From: CAIWHR01 sp963843595
GTDB lineage: Bacteria; Pseudomonadota; Gammaproteobacteria; Burkholderiales; Casimicrobiaceae
Assembly: GCA_963843595.1 (NCBI GenBank)
Contig: CAWJLG010000010.1
Coordinates: 310,001-374,000, forward strand
Length of the DNA stretch: 64,000 bases
Reading direction: 5' to 3'
Each line of letters starts with the position of its first letter. The first letter of the stretch is position 1. Shown here piece by piece: positions 28,990-37,013 of the stretch. The position numbers were made by a program, and so were the translations under genes. Under the pieces are notes generated by a model. It was not told the origin of the DNA. It saw nothing but the letters and a program-made list of their open reading frames with translations, and ran no database searches.

Positions 28990-29719
28990 ATTCGGCCTGC
29001 TCGCCGTCGGCGCCGCGCTCGGCTCGCTCGTGTTCGGCGTCTCCGGGTTCGCCTTCGCCCTCACGGCGTCGGCGGTCTGGCTGCACGCGATGCCGCCGGC
29101 CCGTGTGGTCCCGCTCGTCGTGATCGTACCGCTGGTGCTCAATCTGGTGACCTTGCCGCGGCTGCGGCGCGACGTCAACCTGCGCCGCCTCGCACCGCTG
29201 GCTGTGGGAGCGACGATCGGCATTCCGCTAGGCGTGGCGGTCGTGTCCCGCGCGAATCCGGGCACGTTGCGCATCGCGATCGCCGCGCTCATCGTCGGCT
29301 ACAGCGTCTACGCCCTTTCGCGCTCCCGCCTGCCGCAGGTGCGCCTGTCCGCGCGCTCCGGCCGCGCGGCCGACGCGGGCGTGGGCTTCGTCGGCGGCCT
29401 CATCGGCGGGGTGTCGGGACTCTCCGTCGTCGTGCCCAGCCTCTGGATCGGCATGCGCGGACTCGGCAAGGCGGAGGAACGCGGTCTCATCCAGTCGTTC
29501 GGCTTCTACTGTCACGTGGTCACGTTGACGGTATTCGCCGGTTTCGTCGGGTTCACGCCGGATCTCGCCCGCTCGCTCGCGATCTGCCTGCCGATCGCCG
29601 TCGTCGGCAGCCTCGTCGGGCTGCACGTGTTCCGGCGCATGTCGGGCGACGCGTTCCGGCGCAGCGTGCTCTGGATCATCCTCGCCGGCGGGCTCGGCTT
29701 GCTCGCGCGGGCAGCGTGA
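28979..29719 (+). CDS. TauE/SafE-family permease
   Basis: This 246-residue membrane protein has eight helices in two repeats ('GSLVFGVSGFAFALTASAVWL' near residue 15 and 'GLIGGVSGLSVVVPSLWIG' near residue 140). The family is linked to export of sulfite or small organosulfur anions in sulfonate catabolism (TauE, SafE1), although many members have unknown cargo. Its insertion between the membrane anchors and the flavoprotein of an SDH-like complex is unusual. It makes a sulfur-containing substrate worth testing. Confidence 0.75.
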   Translation: MPGEFGLLAVGAALGSLVFGVSGFAFALTASAVWLHAMPPARVVPLVVIVPLVLNLVTLPRLRRDVNLRRLAPLAVGATIGIPLGVAVVSRANPGTLRIAIAALIVGYSVYALSRSRLPQVRLSARSGRAADAGVGFVGGLIGGVSGLSVVVPSLWIGMRGLGKAEERGLIQSFGFYCHVVTLTVFAGFVGFTPDLARSLAICLPIAVVGSLVGLHVFRRMSGDAFRRSVLWIILAGGLGLLARAA

Positions 29720-29735
29720 CTCGAGGCCCGGCGCG

Positions 29736-31460
29736 ATGAACGAACGCAGGACCGACGTGCTGGTGCTGGGCAGCGGCGGTGCGGGCCTCTTCGCCGCGCT
29801 GCACGCCTTCGACGCCGACCCGTCGCTGTCGGTCACGGTCGCCGTCAAGGGACTGCTCGGCAAGTGCGGCTGCACGCGGATGGTCCAGGGGGGCTACAAC
29901 GTCGCGCTTGCGGCCGGCGACTCGATCGAGCGCCACTTCATGGACACGATCGAGGGCGGCAAGTGGCTGCCCGACCAGGATCTGGCCTGGCGCCTGGTCA
30001 CCGGGGCGGTCGAGCGCATCCACGAGCTGGAGAACGAGCTCGGCTGCTTCTTCGACCGCAACCCCGACGGCACGCTGCACCAGAAGGCCTTCGCCGGGCA
30101 ATCCTTCGACCGCACTGTGCACAAGGGCGACCTGACCGGCATCGAGATCATCAACCGGCTGGCCGAGCAGACATGGGCGCGCGGGATTGCGCGGCTCGAG
30201 GAGCACCGCGCGGTGGCGCTGATCCCGGCGCACGCCGGCGGGCGGCTCTCCGGCGTGCTGTTCATCGACATGCGCACCGGCGAACCGGTGTTCGTCCGGG
30301 CGAAGGCCGTGGTGCTCGCCACCGGGGGCGGTCCGACGATGTACCGCTATCACACGCCGTCCGGCGACAAGTCCTGCGACGGTCTGGCGATGGCCCTGCG
30401 GCTCGGCCTCACGCTGCGCGACATGGAGATGGTGCAGTTCCATCCGACCGGATTGCTCGCCGGCGCCGACACCCGGATGACCGGCACCGTGCTCGAGGAG
30501 GGATTGCGCGGCTCCGGCGGATACCTGATCAACGGTCTCGGCGAACGGTTCATGACGAAGATCGACCCGCGCGGCGAGCGCGCCACGCGCGACGTCGTCT
30601 CGCGGGGGATCTTCGCCGAGATGCGCGCGGGGCGCACCACCGCGAATGGCGGCGTGCACATCAGCATGGGCCATCTGGGCGCCGACAACGTGCGGCGCCA
30701 GTTCAAGGGCATGGTCGAGCGCTGCGCGGACTGCGGCTTCGACCTCGCCGGTGGCCTCGTCGAGGTCGTGCCGACGGCGCATTACATGATGGGCGGCGTC
30801 GAGTTCGACGTTCGCTGCCGCACCGCGATGCCGGGCCTGTTCGCCGCCGGCGAGGACACCGGCGGTGTCCACGGTGCGAACCGACTCGGCGGCAACGGTG
30901 TCGCCAACTCGACGGTGTTCGGCGGCATTGCCGGCGACGAGGTCGCTGCGTACGTCGCGCAGGCCGGCGATGCGCCCGCGCCGGACCCGTCGCTGCTCGC
31001 CGCCGAACGGGAGCGCTGCGAGGCACCGCTCGCGCGGATGGGAAATCACATCGAGCCGCTGCGCGAACGCCTGCACGCGCTGATGTGGGACGACGTCGGC
31101 ATCCTGCGCGACCGGGCCGGACTCACCCGCGCGATCGGGGAGCTCGACGCGCTGCACGACGAACTCGGACACCTCGGCGTTGCCGGCGCGGACCGCGCAT
31201 TCAACCTGACGTGGCACGACTGGCTCAACCTCGACAACCTGCTGCTGGTCAGCCGCGCGATCGCGCGTGCAGCGCTCGCCCGCGAGGACTCGCGCGGCGC
31301 GCATTTCCGCGAGGACTTTCCGCAGGCCGGCGATCTCGGCGCGTCGGCGTTCACCCGCATTTCGTACGCGAGCGGCGAATTCAAGGTGGGCTTCGCGCCG
31401 GTGGCGTTCACGCGCGTCGCCCCCGGGTCGTCGCTGCTCGATCCCGAACGGAGCGCCTGA
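29736..31460 (+). CDS. SDH/FRD-type flavoprotein subunit lacking the FAD-linking histidine
   Basis: This 574-residue flavoprotein belongs to the succinate dehydrogenase/fumarate reductase/aspartate oxidase family. FAD-binding 'LGSGGAGLFAALHA' is at residues 11-24. The active-site region is retained: 'QFHPTGLL', Arg in 'EEGLRGSGGYLI', His in 'PTAHYMMGG' and Arg in 'HGANRLGGNG'. In E. coli SdhA the covalent FAD link is His45 in 'RSHTVSAQGG'; the aligned segment here is 'CGCTRMVQGG', with Cys46 at that place. FAD may thus be bound non-covalently or in another way. The retained dicarboxylate residues suggest a succinate-like substrate. The stop overlaps the next start as TGATG. Confidence 0.85.
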   Translation: MNERRTDVLVLGSGGAGLFAALHAFDADPSLSVTVAVKGLLGKCGCTRMVQGGYNVALAAGDSIERHFMDTIEGGKWLPDQDLAWRLVTGAVERIHELENELGCFFDRNPDGTLHQKAFAGQSFDRTVHKGDLTGIEIINRLAEQTWARGIARLEEHRAVALIPAHAGGRLSGVLFIDMRTGEPVFVRAKAVVLATGGGPTMYRYHTPSGDKSCDGLAMALRLGLTLRDMEMVQFHPTGLLAGADTRMTGTVLEEGLRGSGGYLINGLGERFMTKIDPRGERATRDVVSRGIFAEMRAGRTTANGGVHISMGHLGADNVRRQFKGMVERCADCGFDLAGGLVEVVPTAHYMMGGVEFDVRCRTAMPGLFAAGEDTGGVHGANRLGGNGVANSTVFGGIAGDEVAAYVAQAGDAPAPDPSLLAAERERCEAPLARMGNHIEPLRERLHALMWDDVGILRDRAGLTRAIGELDALHDELGHLGVAGADRAFNLTWHDWLNLDNLLLVSRAIARAALAREDSRGAHFREDFPQAGDLGASAFTRISYASGEFKVGFAPVAFTRVAPGSSLLDPERSA

Positions 31461-32554
31461 TGGAACGCCTCGAACGGCTCGATGTGCGCCGACTCGCGGT
31501 CCCGCTGGAGCGCCCGTACCAGCTTTCGTTCGGACCCGTCGACCATTACGACACGATCATCGTCGAGTGCACCGGCAGCGACGGCGGCCTCGGCTTCGGC
31601 GAGGCCACACTCCTGACCGGGTACACGGACGAGACGATCGGCGGCGCCTGGGACCTCGCGCGGGCGCTTGCCCGTGAGTTGTCCGACGCGAGCTTCGCGG
31701 CGGCGTCCGCGCGGCTCGCCGCGCTGGCGGACGCGTCGCCGTTCGTGGCGACGGCGTTTCACACCGCGCTCGACATGGCAGGCGGGCATCCCGCGCTGGC
31801 GGTCGGCGCGACGACGCGTGTTCCGCTGCTCGGGTTGTTGCAGGGCGACGACGGGGCGGAACTGGCCGACGAAATCGCCCGACTGCTCGAAGCGGGCTAC
31901 CGGACGTTCAAGGTCAAGATCGGCTTCGACGTCGATGCCGATCTCGCGCGACTGGCACGCATTCAGACCGCCGTCGCCGGTCGCGCCGCGATCCGGGTGG
32001 ACGCCAACCAGGGTTACACCGGGCCCGAGGCCGCCGCGTTCGTCGCCGCGGTGGACCCCGACGGCATCGAACTCTTCGAGCAGCCGTGTCCCGCCGGCGA
32101 CTGGGACGCGCATCGCGCCGCGGCGACGGCCGCCGCGCGCACCGGATTGCCGCTGATGCTCGACGAGTCGATCTACGACCTCGCCGACATCGAGCGCGCC
32201 GCGGCGGAAGGCGCGTGCCGCTTCCTCAAGGTCAAGCTGATGAAATTCACCCGTCTCGACCGGCTCGAAGCGGCGATTCAGCGCATCCGGGCGCTGGGGA
32301 TGACGCCGGTGCTCGGCAACGGCGTGGCCTGCGACGTGTCCTGCTGGATGGAGGCCTGCGTGGCCGCGCGCACGATCGACAACGCCGGCGAGATGAACGG
32401 CTTCCTCAAGGCGCGACCGATGCTGTTCCGCGAACCGCTGCGCTTCGAGCAGGGCCACATCGTGCTCGAGCCGGGCTTCGCGCCGCGCCTCGACCCCGGC
32501 GTACTGGCCGGTTACACGCGAGATCGTGTCGTGCACGCCGCAGGAGCGGCCTGA
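31460..32554 (+). CDS. Enolase-superfamily enzyme, muconate-lactonising subgroup
   Basis: This 364-residue protein has the enolase superfamily barrel. Visible catalytic parts are the K-x-K at 'TFKVKIGF' (strand 2), metal ligands Asp in 'RVDANQGY', Glu in 'ELFEQP' and Asp in 'LMLDESI', and the strand-6 lysine in 'FLKVKLMKF'. This set fits the MLE subgroup: racemases and epimerases, cycloisomerases, o-succinylbenzoate synthases. It lacks the features expected of 3-methylaspartate ammonia-lyase, the usual partner of glutamate mutase. It may epimerise or lactonise the product or substrate of the neighbouring mutase. Confidence 0.8.
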   Translation: MERLERLDVRRLAVPLERPYQLSFGPVDHYDTIIVECTGSDGGLGFGEATLLTGYTDETIGGAWDLARALARELSDASFAAASARLAALADASPFVATAFHTALDMAGGHPALAVGATTRVPLLGLLQGDDGAELADEIARLLEAGYRTFKVKIGFDVDADLARLARIQTAVAGRAAIRVDANQGYTGPEAAAFVAAVDPDGIELFEQPCPAGDWDAHRAAATAAARTGLPLMLDESIYDLADIERAAAEGACRFLKVKLMKFTRLDRLEAAIQRIRALGMTPVLGNGVACDVSCWMEACVAARTIDNAGEMNGFLKARPMLFREPLRFEQGHIVLEPGFAPRLDPGVLAGYTRDRVVHAAGAA

Positions 32555-33003
32555 TGTCGCGTCCCCGCACGCTGGTCACCGGCGTGATCGGCGCCGACAC
32601 GCACATCGTCGGCAACCGGATCCTCGGCATGGCGCTCGAGGAGGCCGGTTACAAGGTTGTCGCGCTGGGCGCATTGACGCCGGCCGCCGACTTCATCAAG
32701 GCGGCGGTCGAGACGGCCGCGGATGCGATCCTCGTGTCGTCCCTCTACGGGCAGGGGGAGCTCGACTGCCGCGGCTTCCGGGACCTGTGCATCGAGGCGG
32801 GACTCGACGACATCCTGCTCTACGTCGGCGGCAATCTCGTCGTCGGCAAGCAGCCGTGGCCGGAGGTCGAGCGGCGCTTTCTCGACATGGGCTTCGACCG
32901 CGCGTTCCCGCCCGGCACGCGCGTTCCCGACGCGCTGGCGGCGCTCGCCGCCGATTTCGCTGCACGCGACGCCGCCGACGACCGATCGGGGACGCCATCA
33001 TGA
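32554..33003 (+). CDS. Coenzyme B12-binding subunit, GlmS/MutS-like
   Basis: This 149-residue protein has the flavodoxin-like cobalamin-binding fold. The lower-ligand motif D-x-H-x-x-G is Asp15, His17, Gly20 ('GADTHIVGN'); 'SSLYGQGE' and 'YVGGNLVVGKQ' form the nucleotide-tail pocket. It is the small, separately encoded subunit typical of glutamate mutase (methylaspartate mutase sigma). It needs the large subunit encoded at 34.4 kb for catalysis. Its stop overlaps the start of the GlmL-like gene. Confidence 0.9.
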   Translation: MSRPRTLVTGVIGADTHIVGNRILGMALEEAGYKVVALGALTPAADFIKAAVETAADAILVSSLYGQGELDCRGFRDLCIEAGLDDILLYVGGNLVVGKQPWPEVERRFLDMGFDRAFPPGTRVPDALAALAADFAARDAADDRSGTPS

Positions 33004-34394
33004 GTCTGGCCTTGCTGATCGATTTCGGCAGCACGTACACGAAGCTGCGGGCGCTCGATCTCGACGCCGCGCGCGTGATCGGCAGCGCCCAGGGGCCGTC
33101 GACCGTAACCACCGATGTCAATCGCGGTCTCGATGCGGCGCTTCGCGTGCTCGAGCACGAGCTCGGCGGGCTGCCGGCATTTCGCTACCGGCTGGCGTCG
33201 AGCAGCGCCGCCGGCGGTCTGCGCATGGTGACGGTGGGACTCGTGCGCGAACTGACGGCGGAAGCGGCGCGCCAGGCGGCACTCGGCGCCGGTGCCAGGC
33301 TCGTCGCGAGCTTCGCCTACCGGCTGACCGGCGGCGACATGACGCGCATCGTGGAGACGAAGCCGGACATCCTCCTCCTCTGCGGCGGCACCGACGGCGG
33401 CAATCGCGAAGTGATCCTGCACAACGCGGCCGTCATCGCCGGCAGCGCCGTAGGCTGTCCGATCGTCGTCGCCGGCAATCGCGACACGACCGAGGAGATC
33501 GTGGCGCTGCTGTCGTCGACCGGCAAGATCGCGCACGGCGCGGCGAACGTCATGCCCTCGCTCGACAGTCTGGAGATCGATTCGGCGCGGGGCGCGATCC
33601 GCGACGTGTTCATGCAACGGATCGTCACCGCAAAGGGCATCGCTCGCGCCAGCGCGCGCTTCGACGCGGTGCTGATGCCCACGCCGGCGGCGGTTCTCGA
33701 AGGCGCGCGGCTGCTCGCCGACGGCGTGCCGGGGCGGACCGGCCGCGGGCCGCTTGTCGTCGTCGATCCCGGCGGCGCGACGACGGACGTGCACTCGATC
33801 GGCAGCGGAGAGCCCGCCGAGCCGGGCGTGATCCGGTACGGTTTGCCCGAACCGTATGCGAAGCGCACCGTGGAAGGGGACCTCGGCATGCGCCACAACG
33901 CGGCGGCGATCGTCAGTGCCGTCGGTCTGGAGGCGCTGGCCGCCGACGCCGGCCTCGCGGTCGCAATGGCCGCCACCGGCGTCGCCCGCGTCGAGGCCGA
34001 CGTCGAGGCGCTGCCGGCGACCGACGTGGAGTACCGTCTCGACGAGGCGCTGGTGCGCGCCGCGGTGACGATCGCGGTGACGCGGCACGCGGGAACGCTG
34101 GAGACCGTGTATACGGCGCAGGGGCCGGTGCAGGTGCAGCGCGGCAAGGATCTCGGGCGCGTCGGGACCGTCATCGGCACCGGCGGTGCGATCGTCCACG
34201 CCCGCGATCCGGCCGCGATCCTGAAGGTGGCGCTGGCCGATCCGCGGGCGCCGCGGTCGCTGCGCCCGCGCGCGGCGCGACTGGCGCTCGACACCCACTA
34301 CCTGCTCTACGCGGCGGGGCTCCTCGCGCAAGTCGCGCCGACCGCCGCGTTCGACATCGCCGATCGCCATCTGCAGCTGCTCGACGGAGGCTGA
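33000..34394 (+). CDS. GlmL/MutL-like mutase reactivase
   Basis: This 464-residue ASKHA-fold ATPase is like those encoded between the subunits of glutamate mutase (GlmL/MutL). The N-terminal phosphate loop is 'LLIDFGSTYTKLRALDL', and the second is 'VVDPGGATTDVHSIG'. 'LLLCGGTDGGNREVILHNA' and 'VIGTGGAIVHA' complete the nucleotide site. By analogy with diol dehydratase reactivases it probably exchanges damaged for fresh coenzyme B12, though this has been little studied. Its presence supports a functional adenosylcobalamin mutase in vivo. Confidence 0.85.
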   Translation: MSLALLIDFGSTYTKLRALDLDAARVIGSAQGPSTVTTDVNRGLDAALRVLEHELGGLPAFRYRLASSSAAGGLRMVTVGLVRELTAEAARQAALGAGARLVASFAYRLTGGDMTRIVETKPDILLLCGGTDGGNREVILHNAAVIAGSAVGCPIVVAGNRDTTEEIVALLSSTGKIAHGAANVMPSLDSLEIDSARGAIRDVFMQRIVTAKGIARASARFDAVLMPTPAAVLEGARLLADGVPGRTGRGPLVVVDPGGATTDVHSIGSGEPAEPGVIRYGLPEPYAKRTVEGDLGMRHNAAAIVSAVGLEALAADAGLAVAMAATGVARVEADVEALPATDVEYRLDEALVRAAVTIAVTRHAGTLETVYTAQGPVQVQRGKDLGRVGTVIGTGGAIVHARDPAAILKVALADPRAPRSLRPRAARLALDTHYLLYAAGLLAQVAPTAAFDIADRHLQLLDGG

Positions 34395-34398
34395 TGCC

Positions 34399-35913
34399 AT
34401 GAATGATCGCACTGCACCGGTTGCATTGGCGCCGCTCGCGGAGACCGCGATTGCCGAAGACGAGTTTCTGCGCGCGCGCGCCGCCAACCTTGCGCGCTGG
34501 CCGACCGGCGGCGCCGTGGACTTCGACGACGCGGTCGCGTTTCACAAGGCGCTGCCGCCGCACAAGCGGCTCGCCGACGCGATGCGGCGTGCCCATGCGG
34601 AGCGCCGCTGCCTCACGCAGCCGCGTGGCGGCTTCGCGACGCTGGCGATGCAGAAGGAACTGATGATCGCGCTCGACCGCGACGGGCTCGCGGACATCGT
34701 CCCCACGACCACCGACAGCTACACGCGCAACGAGCAGTTCGCCGCGGCGCAGAAGGGGGTCGAGGAATCGGAACGGCTCGGCCGGTCGCTCCTGAACGGC
34801 TTTCCGATCGTCAATTACGGACTCGCGGCGTGCCGCGAGCTCATCGGCGCGATCGAGAAGCCGGCGATCATGCTGACGGGCACGTCGATGCCGCGCCTGA
34901 CCGGCGAGATCGGCTTTGCCGCCGGCTACACCGGCTACCTGGGATCGGGCATCGCGTACACGACGTCGTACATCAAGGAACTGTCGATCGAGGACGGCAT
35001 CCGCAACTATCAGTACCTGGACCGTCTCGCGGCGCTCTACGCGGCGCACGGCGTCGAGCTGCACCGGCGCCAGCCCGGATTCCTGACGGGCACCAACATC
35101 CCGCCGTGCGTGGCGATCGCCATTGCGGTGCTCGACTGCCTGCTCGCCGCCGGACAGGGCGTCACCCACTACGGGCTCGAGCTCGGCCAGACGATGCACC
35201 TGGTCCAGGACGCAGCCGCCATCGCCGCGTGCGAGGCGCTCGCGCAGGAGTACCTTGCCCGCAAGGGCTACCGCGGCGTGTTCACGCCGGTCACGTCGCT
35301 GCACTGGATGGGCGCGTGGCCGCACGACGACGCGCAGGCGGCCACGCTGGTCAGTTACGGTGGAACGCTGGCCGCGATCGGCGGCGCCGTGAGCGTCACC
35401 ACCAAGACGACGCACGAGGCGCACGGCATTCCCACGCCGGCCGCCAACGCCGAGGGTCTGCGCATCACGCGCATGGCGATCTATCTCGCGCGCGGCATCC
35501 GCCTCGACGGGCTCCCCGAGTACGAGCGCGAGAAGGCGCTGATCGGTCGCGAGGTGCGCGCGATCGTCGACAAGGTCCTGGAAATGGGCGACGGCGACGC
35601 GGCGCAGGGTACCGTCCGCGCGTTCGCCGCCGGCGTGCTCGACGTGCCGTGGTCGCCGAACCGGCATGTCAGGAGCCGCGTGATGCCCGCGCGCGATGCC
35701 GAGGGCTACCTGCGCATCCTCGATCCGGGGGGCCTGCCGCTGCCCGGCGACGTGATGGAAGTCCACGCGGAGGGTCTCGCGCGGCGGGCGGCCAAGGAGG
35801 GTCGTCCGGTCAGCCGCGAGCTGGCCGTGCAGAGTGTCTACGAAATGTCGGAACCGCTGGCGATGCTGCTGTCCGATCAATGGCTCCGCGAACCGCCGCC
35901 ATGCGCGCCATAG
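34399..35913 (+). CDS. GlmE-like B12 mutase large subunit with altered substrate site
   Basis: This 504-residue TIM-barrel subunit aligns with methylaspartate (glutamate) mutase epsilon (GlmE of Clostridium cochlearium) at a constant offset of +10 through the substrate site. Conserved are Arg76 and Arg110 (GlmE Arg66, Arg100, two of the three 'arginine claw' residues), Tyr187 and Tyr191 (Tyr177, Tyr181). Changed are Leu159 (Arg149), Thr160 (His150) and Leu181 (Glu171, which contacts the substrate amino group). 'KTTHEAHGIPT', next to the coenzyme, is kept. The radical chemistry is thus likely retained, but the substrate should lack the amino group and bind one end differently. I do not call it glutamate mutase. 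Confidence 0.85.
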   Translation: MNDRTAPVALAPLAETAIAEDEFLRARAANLARWPTGGAVDFDDAVAFHKALPPHKRLADAMRRAHAERRCLTQPRGGFATLAMQKELMIALDRDGLADIVPTTTDSYTRNEQFAAAQKGVEESERLGRSLLNGFPIVNYGLAACRELIGAIEKPAIMLTGTSMPRLTGEIGFAAGYTGYLGSGIAYTTSYIKELSIEDGIRNYQYLDRLAALYAAHGVELHRRQPGFLTGTNIPPCVAIAIAVLDCLLAAGQGVTHYGLELGQTMHLVQDAAAIAACEALAQEYLARKGYRGVFTPVTSLHWMGAWPHDDAQAATLVSYGGTLAAIGGAVSVTTKTTHEAHGIPTPAANAEGLRITRMAIYLARGIRLDGLPEYEREKALIGREVRAIVDKVLEMGDGDAAQGTVRAFAAGVLDVPWSPNRHVRSRVMPARDAEGYLRILDPGGLPLPGDVMEVHAEGLARRAAKEGRPVSRELAVQSVYEMSEPLAMLLSDQWLREPPPCAP

Positions 35914-36893
35914 CGATTCGACAATTCGGCGGCCCCGAGGTCATGGAGGAGGGCGAAGTCGCCGTTCCCGAGCCGCGGGAAGGAGAAGTGCGCGTCCGGC
36001 TCCTTCGTGCGGGCGTCAACTACATCGACGTCTACATGCGCAACGGGTCGTACGCGAAGTCGGACACGTACAAGACACCGTTGCCGATGGTGCTCGGCAT
36101 GGAAGGCGCCGGCACCGTGGACGTCCCCGGCCCGGGCGTCGGCGAGTTCGCACCGGGGCAGCGCGTCGCCTACTGCATCACCCGCGGCTCGTATGCGGAA
36201 TACGCCGTGGTGCCGGCGTGGAAGCTCGTGCCGATTCCCGATCCGGTTCCCTTCGACGTCGCCTGCACGCTGATGCTGCAGGGCTCGACGGCGCATTACC
36301 TTGCGCATTCCGCGTACGCGCTCAAGGCGGGCGACACCTGCCTCGTTCACGCGGGCGCGGGCGGGGTCGGCCAGCTGTTGATCCAGCTCGCCAAGCGGTG
36401 CGGCGCAACCGTGATCGCCACGGTGGGCAATGCGGAAAAGGCCGCGATCGCGCGTGCCCGCGGTGCCGACCAGGTCATACTCTATCGCGACGTCGACTTC
36501 CGCGACGAGGTGATGCGGCTGACCGGCGGGCGCGGCGTCGACGTCGCCTACGATTCGGTGGGCCGCGACACCGTGCATCGCAGTCTGCGGTCGCTGCGCA
36601 AGCGTGGCCTGTGCGTGATGTTCGGCGCGAGCTCGGGGCAGGTGGAGTCCATCGCACCGCTGGAGATCGCCGAAGCGGGATCGGTCTTTTTCACCCGTCC
36701 GCACCTCGCCGACTACATGCGCGATGCCGCGGAGATTCGCGGTCGGGCATCCGACTTGTTCGCGGCGTGGACCGCGGGCAAGCTCGACGTCGCCGTCGAC
36801 CGGGTGCTGCGCCTCGGACAGGCGCGCGAGGCGCACGCGATCCTGGAGGGGCGGCAGACGCGCGGCAAGCTGCTGCTTGCCATCGACGGATAG
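35901..36893 (+). CDS. Quinone oxidoreductase, MDR superfamily
   Basis: This 330-residue zinc-independent medium-chain reductase is of the Qor (NADPH:quinone reductase) type. 'RAGVNYIDVYMRNGSY' and 'GMEGAGTVDVPG' are in the N-terminal domain. The NADPH loop is 'HAGAGGVGQLLIQLAK', and the C-terminal part has 'GKLDVAVDRVLRLGQAREAH'. It overlaps the mutase gene by 13 bases and is the last gene of the operon. It could reduce an activated double bond, such as an enone or enoyl acid, formed in the pathway. Confidence 0.8.
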   Translation: MRAIAIRQFGGPEVMEEGEVAVPEPREGEVRVRLLRAGVNYIDVYMRNGSYAKSDTYKTPLPMVLGMEGAGTVDVPGPGVGEFAPGQRVAYCITRGSYAEYAVVPAWKLVPIPDPVPFDVACTLMLQGSTAHYLAHSAYALKAGDTCLVHAGAGGVGQLLIQLAKRCGATVIATVGNAEKAAIARARGADQVILYRDVDFRDEVMRLTGGRGVDVAYDSVGRDTVHRSLRSLRKRGLCVMFGASSGQVESIAPLEIAEAGSVFFTRPHLADYMRDAAEIRGRASDLFAAWTAGKLDVAVDRVLRLGQAREAHAILEGRQTRGKLLLAIDG

Positions 36894-37013
36894 GGCGACG
36901 ACCGGCCTCTTCGTCGTCCTCGGACGGGTCGGGCGGAAACGCTCCAGGGATCCGCGGCGCAAGTCCGGTTCGCGTGGCGCCTGCCGGACCGAAAGCGCGA
37001 TATCCGGGAGCAG

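Noticed and set aside
31460..35913. Classical methylaspartate pathway of glutamate fermentation
   Set aside because: Methylaspartate ammonia-lyase, mesaconase and citramalate lyase are missing, and the GlmE-like subunit has lost key glutamate contacts. The operon is not that pathway as known.
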